Notes: generated by a model from the letters alone, not told the origin. Counted from the first letter of the stretch, positions 24,748 to 32,989 are shown. The stretch is 34,803 nt of DNA from DATAVB01 sp040414495 (GCA_040414495.1 JBEDUI010000265.1:1-34803); one strand, 5' to 3'. Made by a program: numbers and translations.

Positions 24748-25130
24748 ACCGTATTCCCTGCCTTGCAGCCGGCTTGGCCATATTGGCCGGCCTGGCCGGC
24801 TGCACCACGGCCTCAGCGTCCACCGACACCAAGCCGAAGCCACGGGTGAACGCCGGCTGGGCCGATGAGGGCAAACGGATCACGCTGTCGGTCGGGCAGG
24901 CGATTCGGGTCACCCTGGCCGGGCAGACCTGCACGGCCACATCCACGCCGGTCGCCTCGAACAAGGATGTGCTACAGCCGATGAAGGTCGGCAGCAACCA
25001 GGGCACATCGTGGACCCAATTCACCGCGCGGCACAAGGGCTCGGTCAGCGTCACCGCGACACACGGGTCTTCCTGCCAGATCGGCGATTTCAAACCGGAG
25101 AAATTCACTCTTACGGTCGTTGTCCGCTAA
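24744..25130 (+). CDS. Small lipoprotein coupled to the importer operon, unknown function
   Basis: A 128-residue protein with a lipoprotein signal: hydrophobic MNRIPCLAAGLAILAGLAGC with lipobox LAGC, Cys20 being the acylated residue. The mature part (about 100 residues) is predicted mostly beta: RITLSVGQAIRVTLAG, two further Cys that could pair (QTCTAT and SSCQIG), and a final strand KFTLTVVVR. The VGQ-x-L-x-V-x-L opening is loosely like Ig-like or chagasin-type (I42) beta domains, but this is not firm. ATGA overlap with the OppF-type gene makes co-translation likely, so it may assist the binding protein at the membrane surface. No named family is assigned. Confidence 0.75.
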   Translation: MNRIPCLAAGLAILAGLAGCTTASASTDTKPKPRVNAGWADEGKRITLSVGQAIRVTLAGQTCTATSTPVASNKDVLQPMKVGSNQGTSWTQFTARHKGSVSVTATHGSSCQIGDFKPEKFTLTVVVR

Positions 25131-25165
25131 GTAATGCGTTCCGGACGCTAGAAGGCCGGCGCCTA

Positions 25166-25196
25166 TTGACAACGTTGTCGTCACGTCGTTTAAATA
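25166..25196 (+). promoter_or_regulatory. Promoter of the GxGYxYP glycosidase gene
   Basis: TTGACA at 25166-25171, a 17-bp spacer, then TTTAAA at 25189-25194 (TAAATA at 25191 is the alternative). The -35 box lies inside the LacI-type palindrome, so bound repressor would block RNA polymerase directly. It shows that this gene has its own transcription start despite lying behind the importer operon. Confidence 0.65.
25167..25180. promoter_or_regulatory. LacI-type operator overlapping the -35 box
   Basis: TGACAACGTTGTCG; its inner 12 bp, GACAACGTTGTC, are a perfect palindrome. It shares TGACAACGTTG with 19044-19054. Confidence 0.65.
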
Positions 25197-25225
25197 ATTC
25201 GGTTGATTAGGTGGTGCGGGCTACC

Positions 25226-25240
25226 GCGGTCTCAGACCGC
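25226..25240. promoter_or_regulatory. Inverted repeat touching the ribosome-binding site
   Basis: GCGGTCT C AGACCGC: 7-bp arms with a single central base, directly followed by the AGGAGGAGGA ribosome-binding site. GGTCT/AGACC half-sites are the kind recognised by HutC/DasR-type GntR proteins, so a second regulator is possible. A one-base centre makes a simple RNA hairpin unlikely. Confidence 0.4.
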
Positions 25241-25255
25241 AGGAGGAGGATCCGC

Positions 25256-27406
25256 ATGGCAACCGGATCTTTACGACGACATGGGTGGCGCATTTTACTC
25301 GCAGTATGTGCGCTTTTCCTGGCATCAATCCCCGGCGCTAGAGCCAGTACGACGACGCAAACACCGTCGTCGTTGTGGCCACGCTTTTCGGCGCCCAAAG
25401 TGATCTTCGCGGTCGACGTGCAGAAAATGAACTCCACGGATCTGCTGACCGCCACAACGCTGGAAGGTATTTACAACGCGCAGAACCGGCCAAGCCGGCT
25501 CTACCTCATCCAAAGCGCCGACGACCAGACCTGGCTCGACCAGGTACCGAAGGACATCGACGTCGAGACGCTGCAACCGCCGTCCGACGGCAACGTCCTG
25601 CAGACGCTGCTGGACCGCTTCAAGAGCTTCATTCACGGCGCGATCATGACCAACGCGACCAATGCCGATGCCACCAATCTGGCCACGACCATGGGTGGGC
25701 TGGACCACGCGATCGTCGTCTCGCCGAGTCAGCAGAGTCTGGTGGACAGCCTGAAAATCAGCGTGTTGTACAGCTTCAACACCGCGCAATTCACCGGGTA
25801 CAACGCTGTTCAGACCTATCAATGGGGCATTGACAACCTGCTCCCCCAGAGTTCGAAAAAGCTCCTGGTCATGCTGCCCGGCAACGACCCGAACCACATT
25901 CGCGATTATGCCGCGGCAACCGGGGCGTTCATGTTCTATCTGACCTCGACTGACGCGACGCAGAAAGCGGTGATGAACACGATCATCGCGCACACGCCGG
26001 CAAATACCCCGATCATGGGTTACATCCCGGACGAGAGCCCGGACGTCGCGGATCTCAGCTCGCTGAGCCATTTCCTCAACGCCTCTGACTTCCTCGACAA
26101 CGAGTCGGTCTGGGCCTCAATGCCGAGCCCGGCGTCGTTGACAGAATCGACCGAGCCGGCGCCGCTCAAGGCTCAGCCCAATACCGTCTACGTCGCTTTC
26201 ATGGTCAGCGATGGAGACAATGCGCAATACATGCAGCACCGGATGGCATCCGTCTGGCAGGACCCCAATCTCGGCGCGATCCCCGAGGGCTGGACGGTGG
26301 CACCGGGCGCGGTTGATTTCGCGCCGACGCTGCTGAATTACTACAACCAGCATCTGCCGCGTAACAGCGAACTGGTCGCCGGCCCGTCCGGCATCGGCTA
26401 CTCGACCCAGATGAGCGGCTCCGACCTCGCCAATTTCGCGCAATTGACGGCCGGAGCGTTGCAACGGACCGACATCAAGACGGTCGATGACTGGGAGTCG
26501 CTGGGTAATCTGCAGACCTACGCCCAGGCAGCGAAAGTGCCAAGCATTTCGGTGAACGCGCCATTGGCCGAGGAACAGATCGGCGACACCACCGTGATGG
26601 GCCAAACCTCGGGCTATATCGCCTCACCGCAGCAGCAATTCTGCACGCTGGTGCAGCAGAGCGCGAGCGCCCAGCCCAACCAGCCGCTGTTCCTGGCACC
26701 GCTGGTAGACGGATGGAACCTCGACCCGACCGACATTCTGCACATCGCGCAGCAACTGGAGACGGCCGGAAAGTCGTCGGGTCTGCATTACGTATTCACC
26801 ACGCCGACCGAGTTGGCGCTGACCATGCGGAAGTACTACGCCGGTCAGGAAGACGGGCTGCCGACCGCCAACGCGCAGTCGGTGACCGGTGCGCAGGCGC
26901 TGCAAAAGCCGATCATCAGCCCGCCGTACCAGGCGAACCCGGTGACGGTGACCGGCTCCAACCTGGTCGATAACCCCAGTGGCGCCAGTGGAACTGACGG
27001 CTGGACGACCGCCGGTCCGGACCGCAGCGGCAATGCCACGCTGACCGCCACCACGTATCAGGGCGGCCCGGCGCTGCAATGGAACGACACGACAACCACG
27101 CTGCCGGACTGGATTCACTACTATCCGGCGGTGCAGAACGGCCACACGTATACGTTCTCGGTCGATCTCGCCGGCTCCGGTCAGGCGTACCTGAACGTAT
27201 GGACCGGAAACGCCGACCTGCAGACGATTCCGGTGAATCTCACCTCCACGTACCAGACCCTGACCTGGACGGTGACTATCCCGAATAACGCACCGACCAG
27301 TCCGAACGCGCAGGCACCGCAAATTCAGATACGGGAGAGCGCGGTAGCTCCCGTCTCGGTCTACATCCGCAATGCGAGCGTGGCCGAGTCGACGGCGCGC
27401 TGCTGA
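25256..27406 (+). CDS. Secreted GxGYxYP-family putative glycoside hydrolase with C-terminal carbohydrate-binding-like domain
   Basis: A 716-residue exported protein. ATG 25256 is chosen because AGGAGGAGGA lies 5 bp upstream; a GTG at 25211 lacks this. Residues 1-31 are a Sec signal ending ARA. The N-terminal GxGYxYP domain covers about 40-240. The putative catalytic domain (about 255-540) contains YVAFMVSDGDNAQYMQ (DGDN at 319-322) and the family-naming GPSGIGYSTQ (GIGY at 379-382). After a linker, residues of about 565-710 resemble a CBM4/9-type beta-sandwich (NLVDNPSG, GWTTAGPD, YTFSVDLAGSGQAYLNVW). The family is predicted, not proven, to act on glycans. A LacI-type operator shared with the importer operon suggests it releases the sugar that is imported. 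No TIM-barrel catalytic pair can be assigned by eye. Confidence 0.8.
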   Translation: MATGSLRRHGWRILLAVCALFLASIPGARASTTTQTPSSLWPRFSAPKVIFAVDVQKMNSTDLLTATTLEGIYNAQNRPSRLYLIQSADDQTWLDQVPKDIDVETLQPPSDGNVLQTLLDRFKSFIHGAIMTNATNADATNLATTMGGLDHAIVVSPSQQSLVDSLKISVLYSFNTAQFTGYNAVQTYQWGIDNLLPQSSKKLLVMLPGNDPNHIRDYAAATGAFMFYLTSTDATQKAVMNTIIAHTPANTPIMGYIPDESPDVADLSSLSHFLNASDFLDNESVWASMPSPASLTESTEPAPLKAQPNTVYVAFMVSDGDNAQYMQHRMASVWQDPNLGAIPEGWTVAPGAVDFAPTLLNYYNQHLPRNSELVAGPSGIGYSTQMSGSDLANFAQLTAGALQRTDIKTVDDWESLGNLQTYAQAAKVPSISVNAPLAEEQIGDTTVMGQTSGYIASPQQQFCTLVQQSASAQPNQPLFLAPLVDGWNLDPTDILHIAQQLETAGKSSGLHYVFTTPTELALTMRKYYAGQEDGLPTANAQSVTGAQALQKPIISPPYQANPVTVTGSNLVDNPSGASGTDGWTTAGPDRSGNATLTATTYQGGPALQWNDTTTTLPDWIHYYPAVQNGHTYTFSVDLAGSGQAYLNVWTGNADLQTIPVNLTSTYQTLTWTVTIPNNAPTSPNAQAPQIQIRESAVAPVSVYIRNASVAESTARC

Positions 27407-27420
27407 CATCGAAGGCGTAG

Positions 27421-27450
27421 ATCCCCCGGCAGTGTGCGCTGCCGGGGGAT
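27421..27450 (+). terminator. Strong stem-loop closing the glycosidase/importer locus
   Basis: Perfect 12-bp arms, ATCCCCCGGCAG (27421-27432) and its complement (27439-27450), around a 6-nt loop, 14 bp past the glycosidase stop. Stem strength makes this the clearest terminator in the window. Confidence 0.8.
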
Positions 27451-27515
27451 TTCGCGTTCGTAAAGCAGATGCGGGCGCGTGCGGGCACCGTTATCCTCCC
27501 GGCCGTGAGGTTGCT

Positions 27516-28403
27516 GTGACCAGAATGCACGTCGACGAGATCGACACCGATGAGCCCTTGGTGCGCCGACTGCTGGCCGCGCAATATCCACAGTGGGCAC
27601 AGCTGCCGATCAGCCGGTTTCCGTCGGCCGGAACGGTCAATGCGCTCTATCGTCTGGGCACCGACATGGTGGTGCGGCTGCCGCTGGTCGAGTGGGGCGT
27701 CGGTGATGTGCAGCGGGAGGCCCGCTGGCTGCAGCGGATCGCACCGCTGCTTCCGGTCGCGACGCCGGTGTTGCTCGCGGCCGGCGTTCCGGGCGAGGGG
27801 TACCCCTGCCCGTGGTCGGTGTATCGGTGGCTGGATGGCGAGAATGCCGAGCCGGACCGGCTGGCCGACCCAGGAGCCCTCGCCCGTGACCTGGCCGGAT
27901 TCATCACCGCGTTGCACCGGATCACGCCCGACGTCGGCGCTATGACGTTCCACAGTGGACCTCTGTCCAACCGGGACAAGGCCGTACGTGAGTGCATCGG
28001 CCAGCTGCGCGGCATCGTCGACACTGACGCGGTAACCGCGGCGTGGGAGGCCGACCTGGACAGTCCGGTGTGGACCGGCGCGCCGATGCTGGTGCACGGC
28101 GACCTGATCCCGGGGAATCTGCTGCTCACGGGCGGCCGGCTCAGCGCCATCATCGACTGGAGCGCCGCCGTCGGCGATCCGGCCTGCGACCTCATCACGG
28201 CCTGGTTCCTGTTCCCAGCCGATGTTCGGGCGGAATTCCGTAAGCTCATGGCGGCCGATGACGCGATATGGGCCCGCGGACGCGGTTTCGCCTTGTCCAA
28301 GGCCATCATCGCACTCCCCTACTACCAGGAATCGAACCCGGTCATGGCGTCGAACTCCCGCCACGCCATCGACCAGGTTCTCCTCGATCACCAAGGACGC
28401 TGA
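27516..28403 (+). CDS. APH-fold phosphotransferase (streptomycin/macrolide kinase-like)
   Basis: A 295-residue kinase. GTG 27516 is preferred to ATG 27525, as GTGAGG lies 5 bp upstream. The N-lobe has FPSAGTVNALYRLGTDMVVRLP with a nucleotide-binding region, and WSVYRWLDGENAE at the hinge. The catalytic loop is canonical, LVHGDLIPGNLLL, with metal-binding Asp in AIIDWSAAVGDPACDL. The pattern matches actinobacterial proteins annotated as aminoglycoside or macrolide phosphotransferases, but substrates in this branch are rarely known. A second kinase gene begins 3 bp after its stop, so the two are probably one operon. Confidence 0.85.
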   Translation: MTRMHVDEIDTDEPLVRRLLAAQYPQWAQLPISRFPSAGTVNALYRLGTDMVVRLPLVEWGVGDVQREARWLQRIAPLLPVATPVLLAAGVPGEGYPCPWSVYRWLDGENAEPDRLADPGALARDLAGFITALHRITPDVGAMTFHSGPLSNRDKAVRECIGQLRGIVDTDAVTAAWEADLDSPVWTGAPMLVHGDLIPGNLLLTGGRLSAIIDWSAAVGDPACDLITAWFLFPADVRAEFRKLMAADDAIWARGRGFALSKAIIALPYYQESNPVMASNSRHAIDQVLLDHQGR

Positions 28404-28406
28404 GCC

Positions 28407-29336
28407 ATGGCATTGCCGCTGCCGATTACCAGCCAGCCGCATTATGGCGCGCATCTGGGCGATGTTGGGTACTGGTCGGATTACGTGGTCGCGGCGTTGG
28501 ACCGGCATGGCCTGCCGCACAGCCGGATTGAGGCACCATTCGTCGGCAGCTTCCCTACGTTCCTCGTCGGCGACGTCGTGGTGAAACTGTTCGGCGACGC
28601 GTTCGACGGTCCGTGCTGTTTCGACGTGGAGAAGGCAATGTACGAGCTGCTGACGCCGATTCGCGATATCCCGGCGCCGGGTCTGATCGCCACGGGCCAC
28701 CTTTTCGATGATCCCGACCGGTGGCACTGGCCGTACCTGATCAGCGAACGCCTGGCCGGCACCGCGATCCGCGATCTGCCGGCTGACGCGATGACACCGG
28801 CAATGGCCGAACAGCTCGGCGCCATTGTGGCCCGGTTGCATTCGCTGCCGGCGCCGCCGACCGTCGCCGACCGCGATCTGCTGCCGTCCCTGCGTTTCGA
28901 GGCGGCCGAACGCCAGCGTCGCGCCGGCCTGCCCGAGCACCTGGTCGAGCAAATACCGGAATTCCTTGCCAATGCAGCAGCCGACCGGGTACTCGTACAC
29001 GCCGATCTGACGGCCGACCACCTGTTCCTCGACCAGTCCGGGCTGGTCGGCATTATCGACTGGGGTGATGCGATAACGGCCGATCCCTGGTACGAGCTGG
29101 TGGCGCTGCGGTTCGACGGCCTGCGGGGCGACCGAGCGCTTTTTGCCGCTTTTCTCGACGGTTACGGTTGGTCAGTGACTCCGGATTTTCCGGTCCGGGC
29201 GCTGCAGGGCGTACTAGAATTCCAATTCAACGTCGTTCATGCGATCGCTGAAATGGCTGATCTGAAGCGAATCGCGACCCTACGCGACCTCGCATATCAG
29301 CTGTTCCCGACCGACATTACGGCAGTGCGCGAGTGA
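28407..29336 (+). CDS. APH-fold phosphotransferase with HADxxxxH loop (hygromycin kinase-like)
   Basis: A 309-residue kinase-like protein starting at ATG 28407 with AAGGA upstream and only 3 bp after the previous kinase stop. The catalytic loop is LVHADLTADHLFL: the His-x-Asp is kept, but the usual Asn four residues later is His. The metal-binding Asp is present in GIIDWGDAITADPWYEL. This HADLTxxH form is found in hygromycin-B-kinase-like families, so it may be natural for the branch. The N-lobe includes TFLVGDVVVKLFGD with a candidate ATP-binding Lys. Its end overlaps the convergent acetyltransferase gene by 20 bp. Confidence 0.83.
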   Translation: MALPLPITSQPHYGAHLGDVGYWSDYVVAALDRHGLPHSRIEAPFVGSFPTFLVGDVVVKLFGDAFDGPCCFDVEKAMYELLTPIRDIPAPGLIATGHLFDDPDRWHWPYLISERLAGTAIRDLPADAMTPAMAEQLGAIVARLHSLPAPPTVADRDLLPSLRFEAAERQRRAGLPEHLVEQIPEFLANAAADRVLVHADLTADHLFLDQSGLVGIIDWGDAITADPWYELVALRFDGLRGDRALFAAFLDGYGWSVTPDFPVRALQGVLEFQFNVVHAIAEMADLKRIATLRDLAYQLFPTDITAVRE

Positions 29337-29820
29337 GCCAGACCAGTTCGCCGCGCTCGTCGCTGGTGACGTGGTGCCGCTCGAACCCGAGCTTTTCCAA
29401 CACCCGGAACGATGGCGCATTCCAGGTACGGACGGTTGCCCAGAGCCGTTTGCGTCCAGTAGCGATCGTCGCGTCAACGATAGCCCGGGCCGCCTCGGTC
29501 GCGTAGCCGTGACCGTGCGCATGGCGATACAGCTCGTACGCGATTTCCGGTTCCTCCACTGTGGACCGGCCGATGATCAGCCCGCAGTATCCAATGAAAT
29601 CGCCCTCGGCCCGTCGGCAGATCGGCAGCAACGCAATTCCCGTCTGCTCGGTCGCGGCCAACTGCTCGGACATCCGGCGCCGGGCATCATCGACGGGCGG
29701 TACCCCGTCGCCGCGTTCAGCAATGAGCGCGACGTAATCGTCGGCGTCTGAATCGGCCCACGGCCGCATTGTCAACCGCTCGGTCTCAAGGTGCAGCGAC
29801 ATTGGCGCAAACTCGGGCAT
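29317..29820 (-). CDS. GNAT acetyltransferase, RimJ/RimL type
   Basis: A 167-residue GNAT of the Acetyltransf_3 (RimJ/L) type. LETERLTMRPW is the usual beginning. The acetyl-CoA loop is ELYRHAHGHGYATEAARAI (H/R-G-x-G-Y-A form), and NAPSFRVLEKLGFER is the classic closing segment. ATG 29820 is taken as start; ATG 29802 just before the conserved beginning is an alternative. Neither has a strong ribosome-binding site. It lies 9 bp downstream of a second RimJ/L gene on the same strand, so they are probably one transcript. Family members acetylate protein N-termini or small amines. Confidence 0.88.
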   Translation of the reverse strand: MPEFAPMSLHLETERLTMRPWADSDADDYVALIAERGDGVPPVDDARRRMSEQLAATEQTGIALLPICRRAEGDFIGYCGLIIGRSTVEEPEIAYELYRHAHGHGYATEAARAIVDATIATGRKRLWATVRTWNAPSFRVLEKLGFERHHVTSDERGELVWLTRALP

Positions 29821-29829
29821 AGCAGCAGC

Positions 29830-30393
29830 CTAATACGCAGTGGATGGTCCGGCTGCATACGGCGATAGTTCGTGCGGCAGCAGCGAGCCGACCCAGGCGT
29901 CGGCCAGAACGCCGCGGTGATAAAGCCGGTAGCGCAATGTCGCTTCGATCCTGAATCCCACCTTCTCCGCAACCCGGCGCGACGCGTGATTGCCGACCTC
30001 GGTCCTCCACTCCAGCAACTGCATCCCCAGTTCCGCGAATGCCCACCGGCACAGCATGTGCAGCGCCAACGTCGCGACACCGCGGCCGCGTGCCAATGGA
30101 TCGACCCAGTAGCCGACCTCGCCGGTGCGATTTTGCGACAGGCTCATTCCGAACCGACCCAACTGCAGCCCGGTTCCCAGTTCTTCGGCCACGAACTCGA
30201 CCCGGTCCCGCCGTGCCCAGCTCTGGAGAGCCATCTCGATGAAACCGATCGCGTGCTTGGGTAGATACGGATCGGGCAAGGTGACGAACTGCCGGGTCAC
30301 CCGGTCCCGCGACACCCGGTAGACCCAATCGGCGTCGTCGCGCCGGAACGGCCGAAGCACCAGCCAATCACCACGCACCATCGGTTGAGCCAC
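29830..30393 (-). CDS. GNAT acetyltransferase, RimJ/RimL type (second copy)
   Basis: A 187-residue RimJ/L-type GNAT. LVLRPFRRDDADWVYRV opens the domain; GYWVDPLARGRGVATLAL is the acetyl-CoA loop (R-G-x-G-x-A), and ASRRVAEKVGFRIEATL closes it. GTG 30393 is chosen because GGAGGG (30406-30401 on this strand) lies 7 bp upstream. It is the promoter-proximal gene of a two-gene acetyltransferase unit. The two proteins differ enough that this is not a recent tandem duplication. Confidence 0.88.
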   Translation of the reverse strand: MAQPMVRGDWLVLRPFRRDDADWVYRVSRDRVTRQFVTLPDPYLPKHAIGFIEMALQSWARRDRVEFVAEELGTGLQLGRFGMSLSQNRTGEVGYWVDPLARGRGVATLALHMLCRWAFAELGMQLLEWRTEVGNHASRRVAEKVGFRIEATLRYRLYHRGVLADAWVGSLLPHELSPYAAGPSTAY

Positions 30394-30555
30394 GAGGCAA
30401 CCCTCCACATCAGACGGCCCCCGGCAGCATTCTTGCAGTGACGGAGCTCGCGACCGATACCGTAGTACGGATCGATCGATCGCCAGCGCAGTGGGCGTTC
30501 GGCTTCGTGCATTGTTGGCCGGATATCGCAGCTTATGTTACGGCTACGGCGCGTA

Positions 30556-32190
30556 TCAGCCGCTTGTCAGTGATCTCGACCTGCTCGTCCGCTGGCCGTC
30601 CACTGGATGCGGTCGCCGCTGTGACCCGGCCGGACTGAGCGGGACGTTGGCAAGGGTGGGTGGCGTGCGGGTCACATCAAGCGCTTCACCGGTTGAGGTA
30701 AAGAACAGACCATCGCCGTGCTCGTACAGCCGCAACGTGATTGATGTTGTCGCGCCGACATCAGTGCAGATCGCCAGGAACAGACCCGACTTACGGACCA
30801 ACGTGCAATGCGTGATCGGCACACCCTGCGCCCGCGTGACGTAGGTCCGGTTCCACAATCCGTCCGGCGCCGGGACGTTGTGATCGTGCGCCGGTACGTC
30901 ATTGCGATATAGCGTGTGCCCGTCGCTGCACCGCTGCAGATATTTGTCGTCGAGAATTCGGTATTGTTGGTTGGCCGACAGCTCGGCGAACTCCCGTCGC
31001 CCGGTTATCCGGATATCGTGGCGTATCCCGTTGAAGGTGCATGATCCACGCGAACGATCTTTGTCATCGAGCTCCACAACTGCGACATCATTCCCCCGGC
31101 CGACGTAAGTGCCGCTGATCCGGCAATTGAGATCGACTACGGGCTCGGGTAGTGCCGGCTTCGGAATCGGCCTTGGGGTGATCAGCTCACTGAAAATGTC
31201 GGCGACGAGGGACCATTGCAGCGGATGATCGACTGAATTCGTCAACACCACGACGCCCAGATCGTCGTGCGGCGCCCAGTACATATCCGATAGAAAACCG
31301 AAGCCGCCACCGCTGTGGCCGCGCACGAGCACACCATTGTGCTCCATCGTGACAATTCCCAAGCCATAGCCGTACGGCTGATCATCGGGAGCGAACGGTA
31401 TCGGATACATCTGTTGTGTCGCGCCGCCCCCTAAATGGAATTGGAGATAACGACAGGCGTCGTCCACTGTTGTGTACAGGCCACCGGCAGCGAGCATCGG
31501 CACGGTTGTCGGCACATTCCTGCCGCCACGGCCGTGACCGCGGGCCCGGTCTCTATCGGCTTTGATGACGCGTAGATCGAACGAGGTTCGGTCAAGCGCC
31601 AACGGCTCGAAGACACATTTCGCGGCCAGGTGAGGGAACGGAATGCCAGTGACGCGCTGAAGCAGGTAGCCGGCCAGGTCGATACCGAGATTTGAGTATT
31701 CGTAGTGGTGCCCGACCGGAAAACGCAACCAGGTCTGGCCGATGCTCTCGCAATGCGCGTCGAATGACGCCCGACCGACTGCATAATTTGATCCGACCGG
31801 CGCCTCGTGGGTGAATCCGGCGGTATGACTCAGCAAATGCCGAAGCGTGATCTTCCGCTCGGGGCGGGCCTCGAATCGACTGCCAACGCGGAAGTCTGGC
31901 AGGTACGTCGTAATCGGCTCGTCCAGCGTGACCACGCCGTCTTCCACCAGCGCCATGGCAATTGACGCGGTGAACATCTTCGAGCACGACTGGACGCCGA
32001 ATCTCGTTCGGCTCGTCACCGGAATTTCCGAGTTCAAGTCGATCGTGCCGAATCCCGCGGTCCATACGATCTCCTCGCTCGTACAGATCCCGATCGACAG
32101 ACCCGGAATTCGGTGCTGCCTGAGCAGATCTGGCAACTCCCGCACAAGCCGGGTCACCGTCGGTTGTGTAGTTTCCGCATTGGGAGTCAC
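30556..32190 (-). CDS. Serine beta-lactamase-like hydrolase (class C / DD-peptidase fold)
   Basis: A 544-residue protein with the complete motif set of the beta-lactamase superfamily: SCSK (Ser-x-x-Lys, in FGVQSCSKMFTA), YSN (Tyr-x-Asn, in YEYSNLGIDLAGY), and HSG in GHSGGGFG replacing KTG. HLLSHTAGF is also typical. No signal peptide is visible, so a cytoplasmic esterase or peptidase role is likelier than antibiotic resistance. GTG 32190 gives a sensible start 10 bp after the methyltransferase stop; reading back to 32289 would overlap that gene. Residues of about 380-510 form an extra C-terminal beta domain. The last 28 residues are Arg/Ser-rich and look like read-through beyond a lost stop. 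Confidence 0.82.
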   Translation of the reverse strand: MTPNAETTQPTVTRLVRELPDLLRQHRIPGLSIGICTSEEIVWTAGFGTIDLNSEIPVTSRTRFGVQSCSKMFTASIAMALVEDGVVTLDEPITTYLPDFRVGSRFEARPERKITLRHLLSHTAGFTHEAPVGSNYAVGRASFDAHCESIGQTWLRFPVGHHYEYSNLGIDLAGYLLQRVTGIPFPHLAAKCVFEPLALDRTSFDLRVIKADRDRARGHGRGGRNVPTTVPMLAAGGLYTTVDDACRYLQFHLGGGATQQMYPIPFAPDDQPYGYGLGIVTMEHNGVLVRGHSGGGFGFLSDMYWAPHDDLGVVVLTNSVDHPLQWSLVADIFSELITPRPIPKPALPEPVVDLNCRISGTYVGRGNDVAVVELDDKDRSRGSCTFNGIRHDIRITGRREFAELSANQQYRILDDKYLQRCSDGHTLYRNDVPAHDHNVPAPDGLWNRTYVTRAQGVPITHCTLVRKSGLFLAICTDVGATTSITLRLYEHGDGLFFTSTGEALDVTRTPPTLANVPLSPAGSQRRPHPVDGQRTSRSRSLTSG

Positions 32191-32200
32191 ATCGCGGAAC

Positions 32201-32989
32201 CTAGTACGCCCGGTCGGTGCGAACAAGGCACCGGGATGCTTTGACGTAATAGACGGCCGGTAATGCCGCGGCCGCGTCGCCCAGGCCATCGTACATCTCC
32301 CGGGCCGGACGCTCCTGCAGCGCGTCGATGCGCAGCCCCGCGTCCAGCAATGCGGTCACGACCGCGCCCAGCGACCACAGAAACGACTGCAACGGCGGCG
32401 CATCCCGATCGCGGCCGCCTATCGGTGCCTTGGCCGGATCCCGCGTCGACCGGATCGCGCCGGACTGGAAGTAGTCCTCGCGCACGGTCAGCGAATTCTC
32501 CCCCACCACGCTGAGCGTCTCCCACAGCGGATGGTGCTCGCCGATCAGAACCGCGCCGCCGGGACGGAGCCGGTCCGCGACAATCCGTGCCCACAGTCCA
32601 AGGTGGGGTGCCCAGCAAATACCGCCCCAGGAAATATGGATCAGGTCCAGGTCAACCAGATCGGCCGGCAGGCCGAACATGTCGCCGACCCGCAGATCGC
32701 AGGTGAGGCCAACGGCCGCGGCCTTGGCCCGGGCTCTACCGATGTGCACCTCGGAAATGTCTACGCCACAGGCGATTGCGCCACGCAACGTCCAGCTGAT
32801 CACCTCGTCTCCGGTCGAACAGGCCAGCTGCAACACCCGTTTCCCGGTTACGTCGCCGGCCAATTCGATCTCGATCGGCTCGCGGGCGGTCCCACCGTCG
32901 CGGTAGAACTCCGGCGGCGCGCCGTGCCGGTGCCCCGCGATGATGTTCCAGGAATCCCGGTTCGCCGCAATGATTTCCGACATGTCCAT
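32201..32989 (-). CDS. Class I SAM-dependent methyltransferase
   Basis: A 262-residue Rossmann-type methyltransferase. Motif I is VLQLACSTGDE, followed by ACGVDISEVHIGRARAKA (motif II acidic residue region), LRVGDMFGLP (motif III) and LRPGGAVLIGEHHPLW (motif V). Start ATG 32989 or ATG 32983; no clear ribosome-binding site for either. It lies directly upstream of the beta-lactamase-like gene and is probably co-transcribed with it. It is divergent from a second methyltransferase gene 73 bp away. Substrate unknown. Confidence 0.88.
   Translation of the reverse strand: MDMSEIIAANRDSWNIIAGHRHGAPPEFYRDGGTAREPIEIELAGDVTGKRVLQLACSTGDEVISWTLRGAIACGVDISEVHIGRARAKAAAVGLTCDLRVGDMFGLPADLVDLDLIHISWGGICWAPHLGLWARIVADRLRPGGAVLIGEHHPLWETLSVVGENSLTVREDYFQSGAIRSTRDPAKAPIGGRDRDAPPLQSFLWSLGAVVTALLDAGLRIDALQERPAREMYDGLGDAAAALPAVYYVKASRCLVRTDRAY

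Noticed and set aside
27276..29021. 581-codon open frame on the minus strand opposite two kinase genes
   Set aside because: It crosses the terminator hairpin and opposes two genes with intact catalytic motifs.
30556..32190. Antibiotic-resistance beta-lactamase
   Set aside because: The motif set fits the superfamily, but there is no export signal and an extra C-terminal domain is present, so a resistance call is not supported.
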